53,362 nt of DNA from Candidatus Auribacterota bacterium (GCA_026392015.1 JAPLCW010000164.1:1-53362); one strand, 5' to 3'. Counted from the stretch's first letter, positions 43,387-52,844 are shown. Notes: generated from the sequence alone by a model not told the origin. Translations and numbers: made by a program.

Positions 43387-44538
43387 ATGACAACCAAAAA
43401 AGAAGATTATTATCAGACCCTGGGCGTCGCCAGGAACGCGTCACCGGAGGAAATCAAGAAGGCCTACCGTAAACTGGCAATCCGCCACCACCCCGATAAG
43501 AATCCGGGCGACAAGAGCGCCGAGGAGAAGTTCAAGGAAGTATCCGCCGCATATGAGGTGCTCGGCGATCACGAGAAGCGGTCGCTCTACGATCGCTTCG
43601 GCCACGCCGGCCTCAAGGGGGCTGCGCCTGGGTTCGGGGGATTCGGCATTGACCTCGAAGAAGCCCTCCGCACCTTCATGGGGGCGTTCGGGGGCGGGGG
43701 AAACATCTTCGATGATTTTTTCGGCTTCACCCATCAGCGGAGGGGTCCGGAGCGCGGGGCCGACCTCCGCTACGATCTCGAGATCTCGCTCGAGGAAGCC
43801 GCCTCGGGCTGCGGGAAGGAAATCTCCTTTCCCTCCCTGGGCACCTGCCCCGAGTGCGGGGGGAGCGGGGCGAAGGCCGGTACCTCACGCGTCACCTGCG
43901 AAGCGTGCGGCGGAAACGGATACGTGGAGAGGAGGGTCCAGGGATTCTTCGGCTGGAGCATTCGCCGGCAGGTATGTCCTCACTGCAACGGCGCAGGCAC
44001 AACCGTGAGGGATGCCTGTCCCCGATGCAGGGGCTCGGGACGCATGAAGCGCAAGAAGAAGATCTCGGTGAAGATCCCGCCCGGCGTTGAAAGCGGCTCG
44101 CGACTGAAGATTTCGGGCGAGGGGGAGGCGGGGGAGCACGGCGCTTCCGCCGGCGCTCTGTATATAGTCCTGCACGTCAGGGAGCATGAGATCTTCCAGC
44201 GTCACGGCGACGACATCATCTGTGAAGTGCCGATAAGCTTCGTCACCGCAACGCTCGGCGGGGCAATCGACATCCCCGCGCTCGGAGCCAAAATCTCGCT
44301 GACCATACCCCCGGGCACTCAGTCGGGCAAGACATTCAGGATCAGGGGGAAAGGGATGCCCAACATCGACGGACTGGGGATGGGAGACCAGTACATAAAG
44401 GTCTTCGTGGAGACCCCTGTCGGGCTCACCGGGGAGCAGGAGCAGCTCATACGAAAATTCGCCGAACTCAGCGGAGAGAAGTCGTATCCGATGAGCAGCT
44501 CATTCTTCGCCAAAGCCAAAAAATTCTTCACCGGGTGA
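43387..44538 (+). CDS. dnaJ: Chaperone DnaJ
   Basis: This 383-residue product has the J-domain (7-70) with HPD at 35-37, and a short Gly/Phe-rich region ([25 protein letters not shown]). It also has four CxxCxGxG zinc motifs ([32 protein letters not shown]; about 154-220) and the C-terminal substrate-binding domains ([20 protein letters not shown]). It stimulates DnaK ATPase and holds unfolded clients. rsmE follows at 66 bp, the order seen in many heat-shock operons once dnaK and prmA are removed. The start lacks a clear ribosome site. Confidence 0.96.
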   Translation: MTTKKEDYYQTLGVARNASPEEIKKAYRKLAIRHHPDKNPGDKSAEEKFKEVSAAYEVLGDHEKRSLYDRFGHAGLKGAAPGFGGFGIDLEEALRTFMGAFGGGGNIFDDFFGFTHQRRGPERGADLRYDLEISLEEAASGCGKEISFPSLGTCPECGGSGAKAGTSRVTCEACGGNGYVERRVQGFFGWSIRRQVCPHCNGAGTTVRDACPRCRGSGRMKRKKKISVKIPPGVESGSRLKISGEGEAGEHGASAGALYIVLHVREHEIFQRHGDDIICEVPISFVTATLGGAIDIPALGAKISLTIPPGTQSGKTFRIRGKGMPNIDGLGMGDQYIKVFVETPVGLTGEQEQLIRKFAELSGEKSYPMSSSFFAKAKKFFTG

Positions 44539-44604
44539 TTGATTGAAGCTTCAGTCTGTTTTTAACCTTACACCTTAAACCTTACACTTTTGGCCGTTTC
44601 GACC

Positions 44605-45372
44605 ATGCACCTCCGCCGCGTTTTCATCGATCAGGAAATACCCGCGGGTGACACTCTCGCTATCCGGGACAGTGAAGCGCACTACCTCCAGCGCGTGCTG
44701 CGCCTCGGCAAGGGAGAGGAAGTGACCCTTTTCAATGGACGTGGACTGTCCTGCACGGCGGTCATCACAAAGATCGTGAAGGGAGCCGTTGAGTTGAAGG
44801 TAGGCCCCTGCCGCCGGGCCGGGAAATCCGTCCGGGGCTTCGCGGTCGCCACGGCGCTCCTCAAGGCGCCGGCGATGGATATGGTGGTACAGCGCTGCAC
44901 CGAGCTGGGTGCGTTCGCCCTCCTGGTGTTCGAGACCGGACACAGCATCCCCCGGAGCCGGGGATCCGCATCGACGGGTGCGCGGCTCAACAGATGGAAA
45001 AGGATTGCAATCGCAGCGTGTCGCCAGTGCGGGAGGGATTTCCTGCCGGAGATTGCCGCGGTTCCCGGCATCGGCGCTCTCGCGGACTGCTTCCGCAACT
45101 ATGATGTCGCGCTCGTCGCCTCGCTCTGCGAGGGAAGCTCGCCGCTCCTTGAACTTCTCAATTCTGAACAGGTGAAGGGATGCCGTAGGATTCTCCTGAT
45201 CGTGGGGCCGGAGGGGGATTTTTCCCCGGAGGAGCTGCACCGGCTCATCGGCTCCGGCGCCATCCCCTGCACGCTCTCGGACGCTGTCCTGAGAGCGGAT
45301 ACCGCAGCCGTGAGCGGGGCAGCGCTCATGAGCGGCCATTTCTTAACGAACGCAGCGCGTGCAACCTCCTGA
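44605..45372 (+). CDS. rsmE: 16S rRNA (uracil-1498-N3)-methyltransferase RsmE
   Basis: The ATG of MHLRRVFIDQEI is the family start, giving 255 residues. A PUA-like N-domain (HYLQRVLRLGKGEEVTLFNG) precedes a SPOUT methyltransferase domain with MVVQRCTELGAFALLVFET, RWKRIAIAACRQCGRDFLPE and the knot motif LLIVGPEGDFSPEEL, then DAVLRADTAAVSGAAL. It methylates U1498 of 16S rRNA using SAM. It is linked to dnaJ upstream, and a membrane protein gene starts 15 bp downstream. Confidence 0.94.
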   Translation: MHLRRVFIDQEIPAGDTLAIRDSEAHYLQRVLRLGKGEEVTLFNGRGLSCTAVITKIVKGAVELKVGPCRRAGKSVRGFAVATALLKAPAMDMVVQRCTELGAFALLVFETGHSIPRSRGSASTGARLNRWKRIAIAACRQCGRDFLPEIAAVPGIGALADCFRNYDVALVASLCEGSSPLLELLNSEQVKGCRRILLIVGPEGDFSPEELHRLIGSGAIPCTLSDAVLRADTAAVSGAALMSGHFLTNAARATS

Positions 45373-45387
45373 GATTCGGCCTCTCTT

Positions 45388-46938
45388 ATGAATCAATTTG
45401 GCGGCTTTCAGAAGATGCGGACAAGGTTCCTCCCCCACTCCATAGTCATCGCACTATTGTTGAGTGCCTTTGTCGTCTATCAGACAACTTTCCTCTGCAC
45501 CCCGAGACTTTTTTCATTTCCCAAGGTCGGCCTATCATTCTTTGACACTCAGGATCACACCGCAGCATTGCGGGGGAGACCCAATGACATAGATATGCGC
45601 AAGCATCTCCTCTACTATCCGATAGGGCACGCCATCTACGAAACGGCAAACCTTGCGAGGATTTTGCTGTGCATCAACCGGGAGTGGCTGGCGCTCATAT
45701 TCCCCAATGCGTTATTCGGATCAGTCTCCGTAGCCCTCGCCTACTGTCTCTTCTTGAGGCTTATGAAAGAGGCGGGGGCCGCGGCCGCGGCCGCGGCAGT
45801 GTACGCTTTTACTTATTCTATCTGGCTTATGTCGAGTCTCACGGAAAGCTATGCGCTTACTGCGCTTTGCGTCGCCATCTTCCTTTGCAGTGTGGTCAGG
45901 GGGAAAGTCGCGTGCTCCTGGCGATGGTGCGGTGGAATGATCGTCCTTGTCAGTCTGTGTTGCCTGTGCGACCTTCGTTCCTTTATGTTGCTCCTAGTGC
46001 CTGTTTATCTTGTCCTTCGCTCGACGCAGACGGGGAGACTGGGTAAAATTGGGCGCTCCATTTTTCTGACCCTCTCCACGCTCTGCATCGTCGCAGCCGG
46101 ATATGAGATTGCGTATCGTGTATCAGGCCACGCATACTTCCGTGTTTCTTCGATGTGCCAATGGCTTCCTCACTACGGGCGCGAGTTTGCATCAGATAAG
46201 TGGGCAGCGGGTCGTGCGCACTCTCCGCTGTATACCACCTTTACTCTTCTCTTTCAGTCAATCTCCCCTCTCCACCAGGAACAGATGGAGGGTGCCCCGA
46301 TCTCCACGCTGCGAGGACACCTTTGCTTCGCATACTGCTTCATGGGGCTGGGCGTAATCGTTCTCGCAACCTCGCTGCGAGCCATCGCAAGGAGGCTCCT
46401 CTCATCAGTGATACTCCAGGGTCTCATCTGCTGGGTGATCGCCTATAGCGCGTACCATATCTTCTACTCGCCATGGTCCGTGATGCTCTTTGTCCCTCCG
46501 ATGGTGCTGCCCCTCCTGCTGCTTGTGCTTCCGGGGATCGTCGACACGTGGAGCAGGCGGAGGTACGGCGCATGGATCCCGGCACTGGCGTTGGCGATGA
46601 TGCTCGCGAACAATCTCCTCGTTATCAATGAAGCGCGCATCGCCTGGCAGCGTCCGGACCTGCTTCTCTCTCCCCTGGACCGTCTCTACCTGATACCCGG
46701 AGAGATAGATCGGATGAACTTCCTGAACCGGAAAGGCGTTTATTTGCTCTCACAGCCGGAGAAGGAGAGGCTCTTGGAATTGAGGGCGCAGTCTCCCAAC
46801 TCGCTGCGTGAGGGAGACAAAGCAGAACTCAAAAAACTTGTTCAGAGGACTTTTGAGAATCTCCCCGAGGCGGAGCGCAGGGAACTCACTGACATTCGAG
46901 ACCGCTTCACGGCGTCAATGAGATTGGCATCGCAATGA
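45388..46938 (+). CDS. Polytopic membrane protein, GT-C-like
   Basis: The 516-residue product has about 10-12 hydrophobic segments and a soluble tail of about 90 residues with charged helices (EKERLLELRAQSPNSLREGD). Early features FFDTQDHTAALRGRPND and YYPIGHAIYETANL sit in an extracytoplasmic loop, as in GT-C glycosyltransferases and related DUF2723 proteins, but no decisive motif is present. An Ala-only run (GAAAAAAAVYAF) comes from GCGGCC repeats. It overlaps the ankyrin gene by 4 bp, so the two are probably coupled. A function in lipid-linked sugar transfer is a guess. Confidence 0.7.
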   Translation: MNQFGGFQKMRTRFLPHSIVIALLLSAFVVYQTTFLCTPRLFSFPKVGLSFFDTQDHTAALRGRPNDIDMRKHLLYYPIGHAIYETANLARILLCINREWLALIFPNALFGSVSVALAYCLFLRLMKEAGAAAAAAAVYAFTYSIWLMSSLTESYALTALCVAIFLCSVVRGKVACSWRWCGGMIVLVSLCCLCDLRSFMLLLVPVYLVLRSTQTGRLGKIGRSIFLTLSTLCIVAAGYEIAYRVSGHAYFRVSSMCQWLPHYGREFASDKWAAGRAHSPLYTTFTLLFQSISPLHQEQMEGAPISTLRGHLCFAYCFMGLGVIVLATSLRAIARRLLSSVILQGLICWVIAYSAYHIFYSPWSVMLFVPPMVLPLLLLVLPGIVDTWSRRRYGAWIPALALAMMLANNLLVINEARIAWQRPDLLLSPLDRLYLIPGEIDRMNFLNRKGVYLLSQPEKERLLELRAQSPNSLREGDKAELKKLVQRTFENLPEAERRELTDIRDRFTASMRLASQ

Positions 46939-47585
46939 AGACAGAAAATGCCATAACGAAATACAGGGTCTTCGGAATCACCCTCCTCTTCTTAATCGGA
47001 ACTTCATTGCACCGCGCCGGGGGCGACGCGGTGCCGCAGGGGCCCGCCTCTCTTCGGGTAAAGGGAGCGAATGATCCCCGCCTGACAGTGGAGCTGTTGC
47101 GCGCCGCAGATCTAGGCTCTCCCGAAGAAGTGATGCAGCTGATCGAGTCCGGCGCTGACGTAAATGGGATCGGCGCTGCGGGCGAGACCCCGCTATTCCT
47201 CGCAGCCCAAAAAGGCCGCACCGAAACGGTACGGCTGTTGCTGGGAAACGGGACCAGGGTCGATACATTCAGCCGTTTCAACCCGCTCACGGGCCAGCTC
47301 CCGATAACGCCCCTGATGGCGGCAGCTTCTCAAGGCCATGCGGATGTCGTAAGGTTGCTGCTATACTATGGGGCTGACATGAGTATTCAAGTGGGGGAAA
47401 GTGCATCACACCCCTGCGGGGTAACCGCCCTCTACCTGGCCGAGGTAAAGGGTCACAAGGATGTGGCAACGATCCTCAATCAGGCGAGCGTCGCGGGAGA
47501 GGGGTTATGGAAATATATGGTGATCATAATCTGGATTCTCCTGGGAACGCTGATCATGCGCAAAGGAAATGCGGGCCCGGCGTAA
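46935..47585 (+). CDS. Ankyrin-repeat protein with C-terminal membrane anchor
   Basis: It starts in an ATGA overlap with the preceding gene. The 216-residue product has an N-terminal hydrophobic segment (12-22). About four ankyrin units follow (EEVMQLIESGADVNGIGAAG, ETPLFLAAQKGRTETVRLLL, ITPLMAAASQGHADVVRLLL, VTALYLAEVKGHKDVATILN). A C-terminal membrane helix (YMVIIIWILLGTLIM) precedes a short basic tail. With a probable signal peptide and C-terminal anchor, the ankyrin part would lie outside the cytosol. It is probably a protein-binding partner of the membrane protein upstream. Confidence 0.83.
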   Translation: MKTENAITKYRVFGITLLFLIGTSLHRAGGDAVPQGPASLRVKGANDPRLTVELLRAADLGSPEEVMQLIESGADVNGIGAAGETPLFLAAQKGRTETVRLLLGNGTRVDTFSRFNPLTGQLPITPLMAAASQGHADVVRLLLYYGADMSIQVGESASHPCGVTALYLAEVKGHKDVATILNQASVAGEGLWKYMVIIIWILLGTLIMRKGNAGPA

Positions 47586-47602
47586 AAGGCCGCGCGCATT
47601 CG

Positions 47603-47776
47603 ATGGTAACATTCACCGTCACAACTCTCGGCTGCAAGGCAAACCAGTACGACAGCGAGCTCATTCACGGGAGCCTCGTTGCCCTCGGGTATGCGCCACG
47701 GGATGACCGCCACGGATGCGATGACGTGTGCGTGATCAACACCTGCGCGGTCACGGGAGAAAGCGAGGCGCAATGA
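47603..47776 (+). pseudogene. mtaB: mtaB truncated after 57 codons
   Basis: MVTFTVTTLGCKANQYDSEL and the later VCVINTCAVTGESEAQ are the N-terminal UPF0004 domain of the MtaB/MiaB methylthiotransferases, with the first two cluster cysteines (TLGCKANQYDSE, NTCAVT). The full family length is about 400-450 residues. Here the frame ends at 47776 where the repeat beginning TGATGCACAGTGAAGC starts, and the repeat's first three bases are the stop codon. No downstream mtaB sequence appears after the repeat. The radical SAM and TRAM parts are gone, so t6A37 methylthiolation cannot be encoded here. Confidence 0.85.
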
Positions 47777-47995
47777 TGCACAGTGAAGCTTTCACGAGCA
47801 CCGCAGATACACACAGATAACTGCGGATGGACACAGATAAAGAACCATGCTGCGAAAAAGCAATTTACAGATTGGTCGTAATTGTGGGAGGGGGGGAGAG
47901 CAATTTAGCTATCGAGCTATCAAGCTATCGAGATAAGAGCATACTGTGAGGGGGACGTCCTTGCTCCGATTATCGCGGGGGAAGCTGTTTCTACA
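47774..47995 (+). repeat. Family D-type composite element at the mtaB break
   Basis: Positions 47774-47860 match D0 (39473-39560). Positions 47880-47995 match the middle of D1 (GTGGGAGGGGGGGAGAGCAATTT type sequence, then CTATCGAG copies and the GGGACGTCC hairpin), with the far end diverged. It fills the space between broken mtaB and the ABC transporter operon. Confidence 0.75.
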
Positions 47996-48094
47996 TTCAT
48001 TGATATTTCCAAGCATTTAATTAGTCATGACGTAAATAAAATTTGCGTAACAAAGACCACATTTATAACATTATTAGTACACCGGGAGGGAGAT

Positions 48095-49105
48095 ATGAGA
48101 ATCCATTCATGGAGATCTTCTGTCATCGCAGTCGTCTCGGCTCTTTCCATCGCCGGATGCTCCCGCTCCGGAGCCCCGCCTGCGCCGGGAAAAGGCGGGA
48201 ATCTGAAAGTCGCCGCGGTTTTCACCACTCCCATCGAGGAGCCGTGGGACGGCTGCGTGCACCAGGCGCTGCTCAAGGCGCGCGGCGAGCTTGGCATAGA
48301 ATACCAGTGGGCGGAGTCCGTTCCCCGCCCCGACTACGAGCGCGTGGTGCGCGAGTTTGCCGACAGGGGATTCCCGCTCATCATGGGGGATGCGTTCGGT
48401 TCCGAGGAAGCGGTCAGGCGCGTGGCAAAGGACTTCCCCGCCACGGCGTTCTGTTTCGGCTCCGGCCTCGGCCCGGTTGAGCCGAACTTCTCGGTGTTCG
48501 ACGACTGGATCCATGAGCCCGCCTATCTGTGCGGTATGATCGCCGGCAGGCTCACAAAGACACATATCATCGGCCTGGTGGGCGGCTACCCCGTGCCGGA
48601 GGTCAACCGCATCATGAATGCCTTCATTGCGGGCGCACACGAGGCCGACCCCGCGGTGAAGGTGAAGGTGAGCTTCATCAACTCCTGGTTCGATCCGCCG
48701 AAGGCAAAAGAGGCAGCGCTGGCACAGATCGCATCGGGATCCGACCTCCTCTTCGGCGAGCGCTACGGCGTCATCGAGGCGGCAAAAGAGAAGGGCATTC
48801 CGGCCTTCGGAAACATGGTGGACCAGTCATCCCTCGCCCCGGAGACGGTGATCACCTCCCCCGTGTGGGATATGTGGCCCACCGTGCAGCACGTGGTGAG
48901 CGCGGTACGAGGCGGCACCTATCACGCAACGGATTATGCGGAATGGTCAATGATGCGGAAGGGCGGAGCGCGACTGGCGCCGTTCCACCGATTCGAATCC
49001 AGGCTCTCCCCGGAGGTCGGGGAGATGGTGCGGAAACGGACCGGGGAGATCATGGACGGCGTCTTCCGAGTGCCCATAAACGAGAAGATACCGGTTTCCG
49101 ATTGA
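48095..49105 (+). CDS. BMP-family ABC transporter substrate-binding lipoprotein
   Basis: This 336-residue product starts after GGGAGGGAGAT. It has a lipoprotein signal (lipobox SIAGC) and the Bmp/Med fold: KVAAVFTTPIEEPWDGCVHQ, FADRGFPLIMGDAFGSEEAV, VFDDWIHEPAYLCGMIAGRL and LVGGYPVPEVNRIMNAFIAG. Such proteins bind purine nucleosides in several bacteria. It is the first gene of a four-gene operon with an ATPase and two permeases. It starts about 100 bp after the repeat that ends mtaB; a promoter in that space is likely but not clear. Confidence 0.93.
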   Translation: MRIHSWRSSVIAVVSALSIAGCSRSGAPPAPGKGGNLKVAAVFTTPIEEPWDGCVHQALLKARGELGIEYQWAESVPRPDYERVVREFADRGFPLIMGDAFGSEEAVRRVAKDFPATAFCFGSGLGPVEPNFSVFDDWIHEPAYLCGMIAGRLTKTHIIGLVGGYPVPEVNRIMNAFIAGAHEADPAVKVKVSFINSWFDPPKAKEAALAQIASGSDLLFGERYGVIEAAKEKGIPAFGNMVDQSSLAPETVITSPVWDMWPTVQHVVSAVRGGTYHATDYAEWSMMRKGGARLAPFHRFESRLSPEVGEMVRKRTGEIMDGVFRVPINEKIPVSD

Positions 49106-49119
49106 CGGGAGCACCCCTG

Positions 49120-50640
49120 ATGCCAACAGACCTGCTTGCGATGCGCGGAATCCGCAAATGCTTCTTCGGCGCACCGGTCAACAACGATGTCACTCTCACG
49201 CTCCGCGGCGGCGAAATTCTCGCGCTCCTCGGCGAAAACGGAGCGGGCAAATCCACGCTTATGAAAATCCTCTACGGCCTGTACCGCCCCGACGCCGGCA
49301 GCATTTTTGTGCGCGGCGCGCCGGCGGGCATACGGTCGCCCGCCGACGCCATCCGCTCCCGCATAGGCATGGTGCACCAGCACTTCACCCTCGTCCCCAA
49401 CCTCACGGTGGCGGAGAATATAATCCTCGGCCTGAAACAGAAGGGCGGGATATTCCTCGACATCAGAGCGGCGCAGCAGCATGTCCGCGCCGTCTCGGAA
49501 AGGTATCACCTCGAGGTGGACCCCGCGGAGAAGGTATGGAATCTCTCAGTCGGGGAGCGCCAGCGCGTCGAGATACTGAAAACGCTTTGCCGCGGCGCGG
49601 AGATCCTCATCCTCGACGAGCCCACCGCGGTCCTGACACCGCAGGAAAGCGAACAGCTTTTCTCCGCCGTGAGGGCTCTGAAGGCCGGCGGGAAGGGAAT
49701 CATCTTCATCAGCCACAAATTGGAAGAGGTGATGGCAATTGCGGACCGTGTGGTGGTCCTGAGGAGTGGGGCGGTAGTTCTGGAGAGGCGGACGTCCGAC
49801 ACAAATGTGCAGGAGCTTGCCGCGGCGATGGTCGGCCACAGAATCGACTGTCGCGCCCCGCTGAGGAAGCGCCCCATCGGCTCGACCATTCTCGAAGCCC
49901 GCGGTCTGTGGGTGAAGAGCGACCTCGGCATTGACGCAGTACGGGGGATTTCCCTCGCGGTCCATGAGGGGGAGATATTCGGCCTCGCGGGGGTCTCCGG
50001 GAACGGTCAGCGCGAACTCGCGGAGGTCCTTTCGGGCACGCGGGGGATCGCGGCGGGCGAGGTGCTGTTCGACAACGAGCGCGTGAGCGGGAAGGCGCCG
50101 CGCGAGCTTTTTGAGAGGGGGTATGGGAGAATACCCGAGGACCGGATGGAGTCGGGCGCGATCCTCGATTTCCCCATCAAGGATAATTTGGTTCTCGAGT
50201 CGTACTACCGCTTGCCCTTCGCACGACACGGAATTCTCGTTCCGGAAAAGATCGAGGCCCACGCGAGGGATATTCTCCGAAACTACTCCATCAAGGCGCG
50301 CGGTCCCGATGCGGAGACGAGAACCCTCTCCGGCGGCAATCTCCAGAAGGCGATGCTCGCGCGCGCCCTCGACTCAGGCCCCCGCTTCGTTCTCGCCTCG
50401 CAGCCCACCCGCGGGCTCGATGTCGGCGCGGCGTGCTCTATCCGTTCCCGGCTCTTCGACGCACGCGATACGGGTGCCGCGATCTTTCTCATTTCCGAAG
50501 ACCTCGACGAAATACTCGCGCTCTCCGATACGATCGGGGTGATGCACCGCGGAGAGATACTCGACACCATGGCGCGCGCCGAGGCCGGTGCGGTGCGCAT
50601 CGGCCTCCTCATGGCCGGCGTCAGAGAGGGGCGCGCGTGA
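49120..50640 (+). CDS. ABC transporter ATPase, double-domain, nucleoside-type
   Basis: The ATG at 49120 has GGGAGC upstream and lies 14 bp past the binding-protein stop, giving 506 residues. The first ATPase domain has Walker A GENGAGKST (38-46), LSVGERQRVEI and LILDEPTAVLTP. The second has a degenerate Walker A (GVSGNGQREL), LSGGNLQKAMLAR and ASQPTRGLDVGA, as is normal for YufO/NupO-type ATPases that pair with BMP proteins. It powers import through the two permeases downstream. The next gene overlaps by 4 bp (GTGA). Confidence 0.94.
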   Translation: MPTDLLAMRGIRKCFFGAPVNNDVTLTLRGGEILALLGENGAGKSTLMKILYGLYRPDAGSIFVRGAPAGIRSPADAIRSRIGMVHQHFTLVPNLTVAENIILGLKQKGGIFLDIRAAQQHVRAVSERYHLEVDPAEKVWNLSVGERQRVEILKTLCRGAEILILDEPTAVLTPQESEQLFSAVRALKAGGKGIIFISHKLEEVMAIADRVVVLRSGAVVLERRTSDTNVQELAAAMVGHRIDCRAPLRKRPIGSTILEARGLWVKSDLGIDAVRGISLAVHEGEIFGLAGVSGNGQRELAEVLSGTRGIAAGEVLFDNERVSGKAPRELFERGYGRIPEDRMESGAILDFPIKDNLVLESYYRLPFARHGILVPEKIEAHARDILRNYSIKARGPDAETRTLSGGNLQKAMLARALDSGPRFVLASQPTRGLDVGAACSIRSRLFDARDTGAAIFLISEDLDEILALSDTIGVMHRGEILDTMARAEAGAVRIGLLMAGVREGRA

Positions 50641-51776
50641 GATTGGCACTGGAAAAACGCGAGACGCTGCCGTTCAGGATTCACCTTCTGCTCCCGGTCG
50701 GGGCGGTGGGTATCTCCTTCCTCCTCTCATTCGTCCCCATCCTGTGCGCGGGTGCCAATCCGTTCACCGCGTACTCCTACATTTTCTACGGGGCGCTCGG
50801 GACAAAGACGAGCATCGTGGAAACGCTGGTAAAAACGGCGCCCCTCATCCTCACGGGACTCTGTGCCGCGATCGCGTTCAAGTCCGGCTTCTACAACCTC
50901 GGCGGCGAGGGGCAGTTTTACCTCGGCGCCCTCACGGCGGCGGCGCTCGGCATCTGCACCGGCCTCCCGCCACAGACCGCGCTCCCGCTCATCATCGCGG
51001 CGGGCTTCGCCGCGGGAGGGATTTGGGCGTTCGGCGCGGCGGTGCTCAAGACAAAGTTCAGGGTTGATGAGGTGGTCGTGACCCTCCTCTCCAACTACAT
51101 TGTCATCTATGTCGTCTCGGCGCTCCTCGACGGCCCGCTGAAGGACCCCCGAACGATGTGGCCCAATTCGCCGACGATCATGACCGCGGCGCGCTACCCG
51201 CTCCTCCTCGGCGGGACCAGGCTCCACGCGGGAGTTCTCGTCGCAATAATCGTCGCACTGCTCGCGTGGGTTATCATGAGGAAGACAACGCTCGGGTTCG
51301 AGATCGCCGCGACCGGAGCGAATCCGAAAGCGTCCGCTTATGCGGGCATCCCCGTCATCCGAACGGTGCTGATCGCCTCATTTCTCAGCGGCGGCGTCGC
51401 AGGGCTGGCGGGCGTCGGAGAGGTGAGCGGGCTCCACTACAACCTGATCGAAAAGATATCCCCCGGCTATGGCTATGCGGGGATCGTGATCGCCATGCTC
51501 GGAGAGCTCAACCCTGTCGGGGTGGTTCTCGCGGCCTTCCTCTTTGGAACGATCATCACGGGAGCGCAGATGATGAGCCGGGTCACCGGAGTCCCCGTAT
51601 TTCTCGCTGACGTGATCCAGGGGATCACGCTCCTCGTGATGCTCGCAGTGCTGATCCTGACATCGTACCGGATAAGGGTTAGCCTGGATCATTTACGAGG
51701 CGCCCATATTAAAAGGGGCATAACCACTGAGGGCACTGAATACACTGAGTATTTGGACGCAGATTTGCGCAGATGA
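50637..51776 (+). CDS. ABC transporter permease with repeat-derived C-terminus
   Basis: The GTG at 50637 overlaps the ATPase stop, giving 379 residues. About ten membrane helices and AFKSGFYNLGGEGQFYLGAL, EVVVTLLSNYIVIYV and AATGANPKASAYAGIP mark the BPD_transp_2/NupP-type permeases of BMP systems. The native reading ends near LTSYRIR (residue about 348). The last 30 residues (from about 51683) are encoded by a family B element and are polar, without family similarity. The original stop must have been lost or displaced by the insertion. The tail lies on the cytoplasmic side and may be tolerated. Confidence 0.92.
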   Translation: MRLALEKRETLPFRIHLLLPVGAVGISFLLSFVPILCAGANPFTAYSYIFYGALGTKTSIVETLVKTAPLILTGLCAAIAFKSGFYNLGGEGQFYLGALTAAALGICTGLPPQTALPLIIAAGFAAGGIWAFGAAVLKTKFRVDEVVVTLLSNYIVIYVVSALLDGPLKDPRTMWPNSPTIMTAARYPLLLGGTRLHAGVLVAIIVALLAWVIMRKTTLGFEIAATGANPKASAYAGIPVIRTVLIASFLSGGVAGLAGVGEVSGLHYNLIEKISPGYGYAGIVIAMLGELNPVGVVLAAFLFGTIITGAQMMSRVTGVPVFLADVIQGITLLVMLAVLILTSYRIRVSLDHLRGAHIKRGITTEGTEYTEYLDADLRR

Positions 51777-51875
51777 ACGCAGATTACAGCAGTAGCTAGG
51801 GGTTAGTAGTTAGGGATTAGGGAAAGTGAAACTGAAAGGCAGTAACTGGATTTTAGTAGCCGGGTGCTAAGGATC
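51683..51875 (+). repeat. Family B element, copy 4, inside the transporter operon
   Basis: CCTGGATCATTTACGAGG starts the element. It matches 43077-43271 with scattered changes, including GCAGATTTGCGCAGATGAAC and GGGAAAGTGAAACTGAAAGG. It separates the two permease genes and encodes the tail of the first. Confidence 0.85.
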
Positions 51876-51905
51876 TTGTTCCACAACCGGAGGCTGCATT
51901 TAAAG

Positions 51906-52844
51906 ATGACTCCCGATTTTTTGACCGCCGCATTCCTCGCCGGGCTGCTCGCAGCGATGCTCCGCATGGCGACACCGCTCCTCTACGCTTCGCTCGGTGA
52001 ATACCTCTCGGAGCGATCCGGTGTGCTCAACCTCGGCATCGAGGGGATCATGTCGTTCGGCGCGCTCACGGGCTTTCTCACCGTCTATTTCACCGGCAAC
52101 CTCTGGCTCGCCGTGCTGGTTGCGTTTCTGAGCGGTTGCCTGCTCGCCGCCGTCCATGCGGTCCTCTCCGTCACGCTCGGGGTCTCGCAGCATGTGAGCG
52201 GGATCGGCTTGACCATCTTCGGTTCGGGGCTCGCCCTTTACGCCTACCGCCTGGTGATCGGCGCCCCGATCGTCCCCCCTCAGGTCACGCCGTTCTCTCC
52301 ATTTGAGATTCCGTGCCTGTGCCGCATTCCATTCCTCGGCCCGACGCTCTTCGGGCAGTATAGTCTGACCTATCTCGCCCTCGCTCTCGCTCCGCTGCTG
52401 TGGATATACGTGTACAGAACGCATTGGGGCTTGCGCCTGCGCGCGGTCGGTGAGAATCCGGAGGCGGCCGATTCGGCGGGGATCAACGTCTTCCGGGTCC
52501 GGTACGCGAGCGTCATCCTGGGCGGAGGCCTTATGTCGGTCGGCGGGGCATTCCTGTCGATTGCGCACTTCAACATGTTCACGCCGGATATCGTTGCGGG
52601 AAGGGGATGGGTTTCCATCGCCCTTGTCGTCTTCGGGAACTGGCACCCCCTGAAGATTCTCCTGGGAGCTCTGATCTTCGGCGGGATCGACGCGCTGCAA
52701 CTGCGAATCCAGACGATTGGCGTGGCAATTCCCTACCAGTACCTTCTCCTGCTGCCCTACCTTGTAACCATTCTCCTCCTCGCACTTATCGCGCGAAGGA
52801 CGTCGCACCCGGCGGCCTTGCTTACGCCGTACAGGCGAGAGTAG
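51906..52844 (+). CDS. ABC transporter permease, nucleoside-type
   Basis: From the ATG at 51906 the product is 312 residues with about eight to nine membrane helices. ATPLLYASLGEYLSERSGVL, NLGIEGIMSFGALTGF, RAVGENPEAADSAGINVFRV and DIVAGRGWVSIALVVFGNWH are signatures of the second permease (NupQ/YufQ type) of BMP-family importers. It is separated from the first permease by a B element. GGAGG lies about 14 bases upstream, too far for a normal ribosome site, so the insertion may have changed translation. Confidence 0.92.
   Translation: MTPDFLTAAFLAGLLAAMLRMATPLLYASLGEYLSERSGVLNLGIEGIMSFGALTGFLTVYFTGNLWLAVLVAFLSGCLLAAVHAVLSVTLGVSQHVSGIGLTIFGSGLALYAYRLVIGAPIVPPQVTPFSPFEIPCLCRIPFLGPTLFGQYSLTYLALALAPLLWIYVYRTHWGLRLRAVGENPEAADSAGINVFRVRYASVILGGGLMSVGGAFLSIAHFNMFTPDIVAGRGWVSIALVVFGNWHPLKILLGALIFGGIDALQLRIQTIGVAIPYQYLLLLPYLVTILLLALIARRTSHPAALLTPYRRE

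Noticed and set aside
48040..48075. Possible promoter TTGCGT with TATAAC ahead of the BMP operon
   Set aside because: The spacer is only 15 bp and both hexamers are imperfect, so it was not called.
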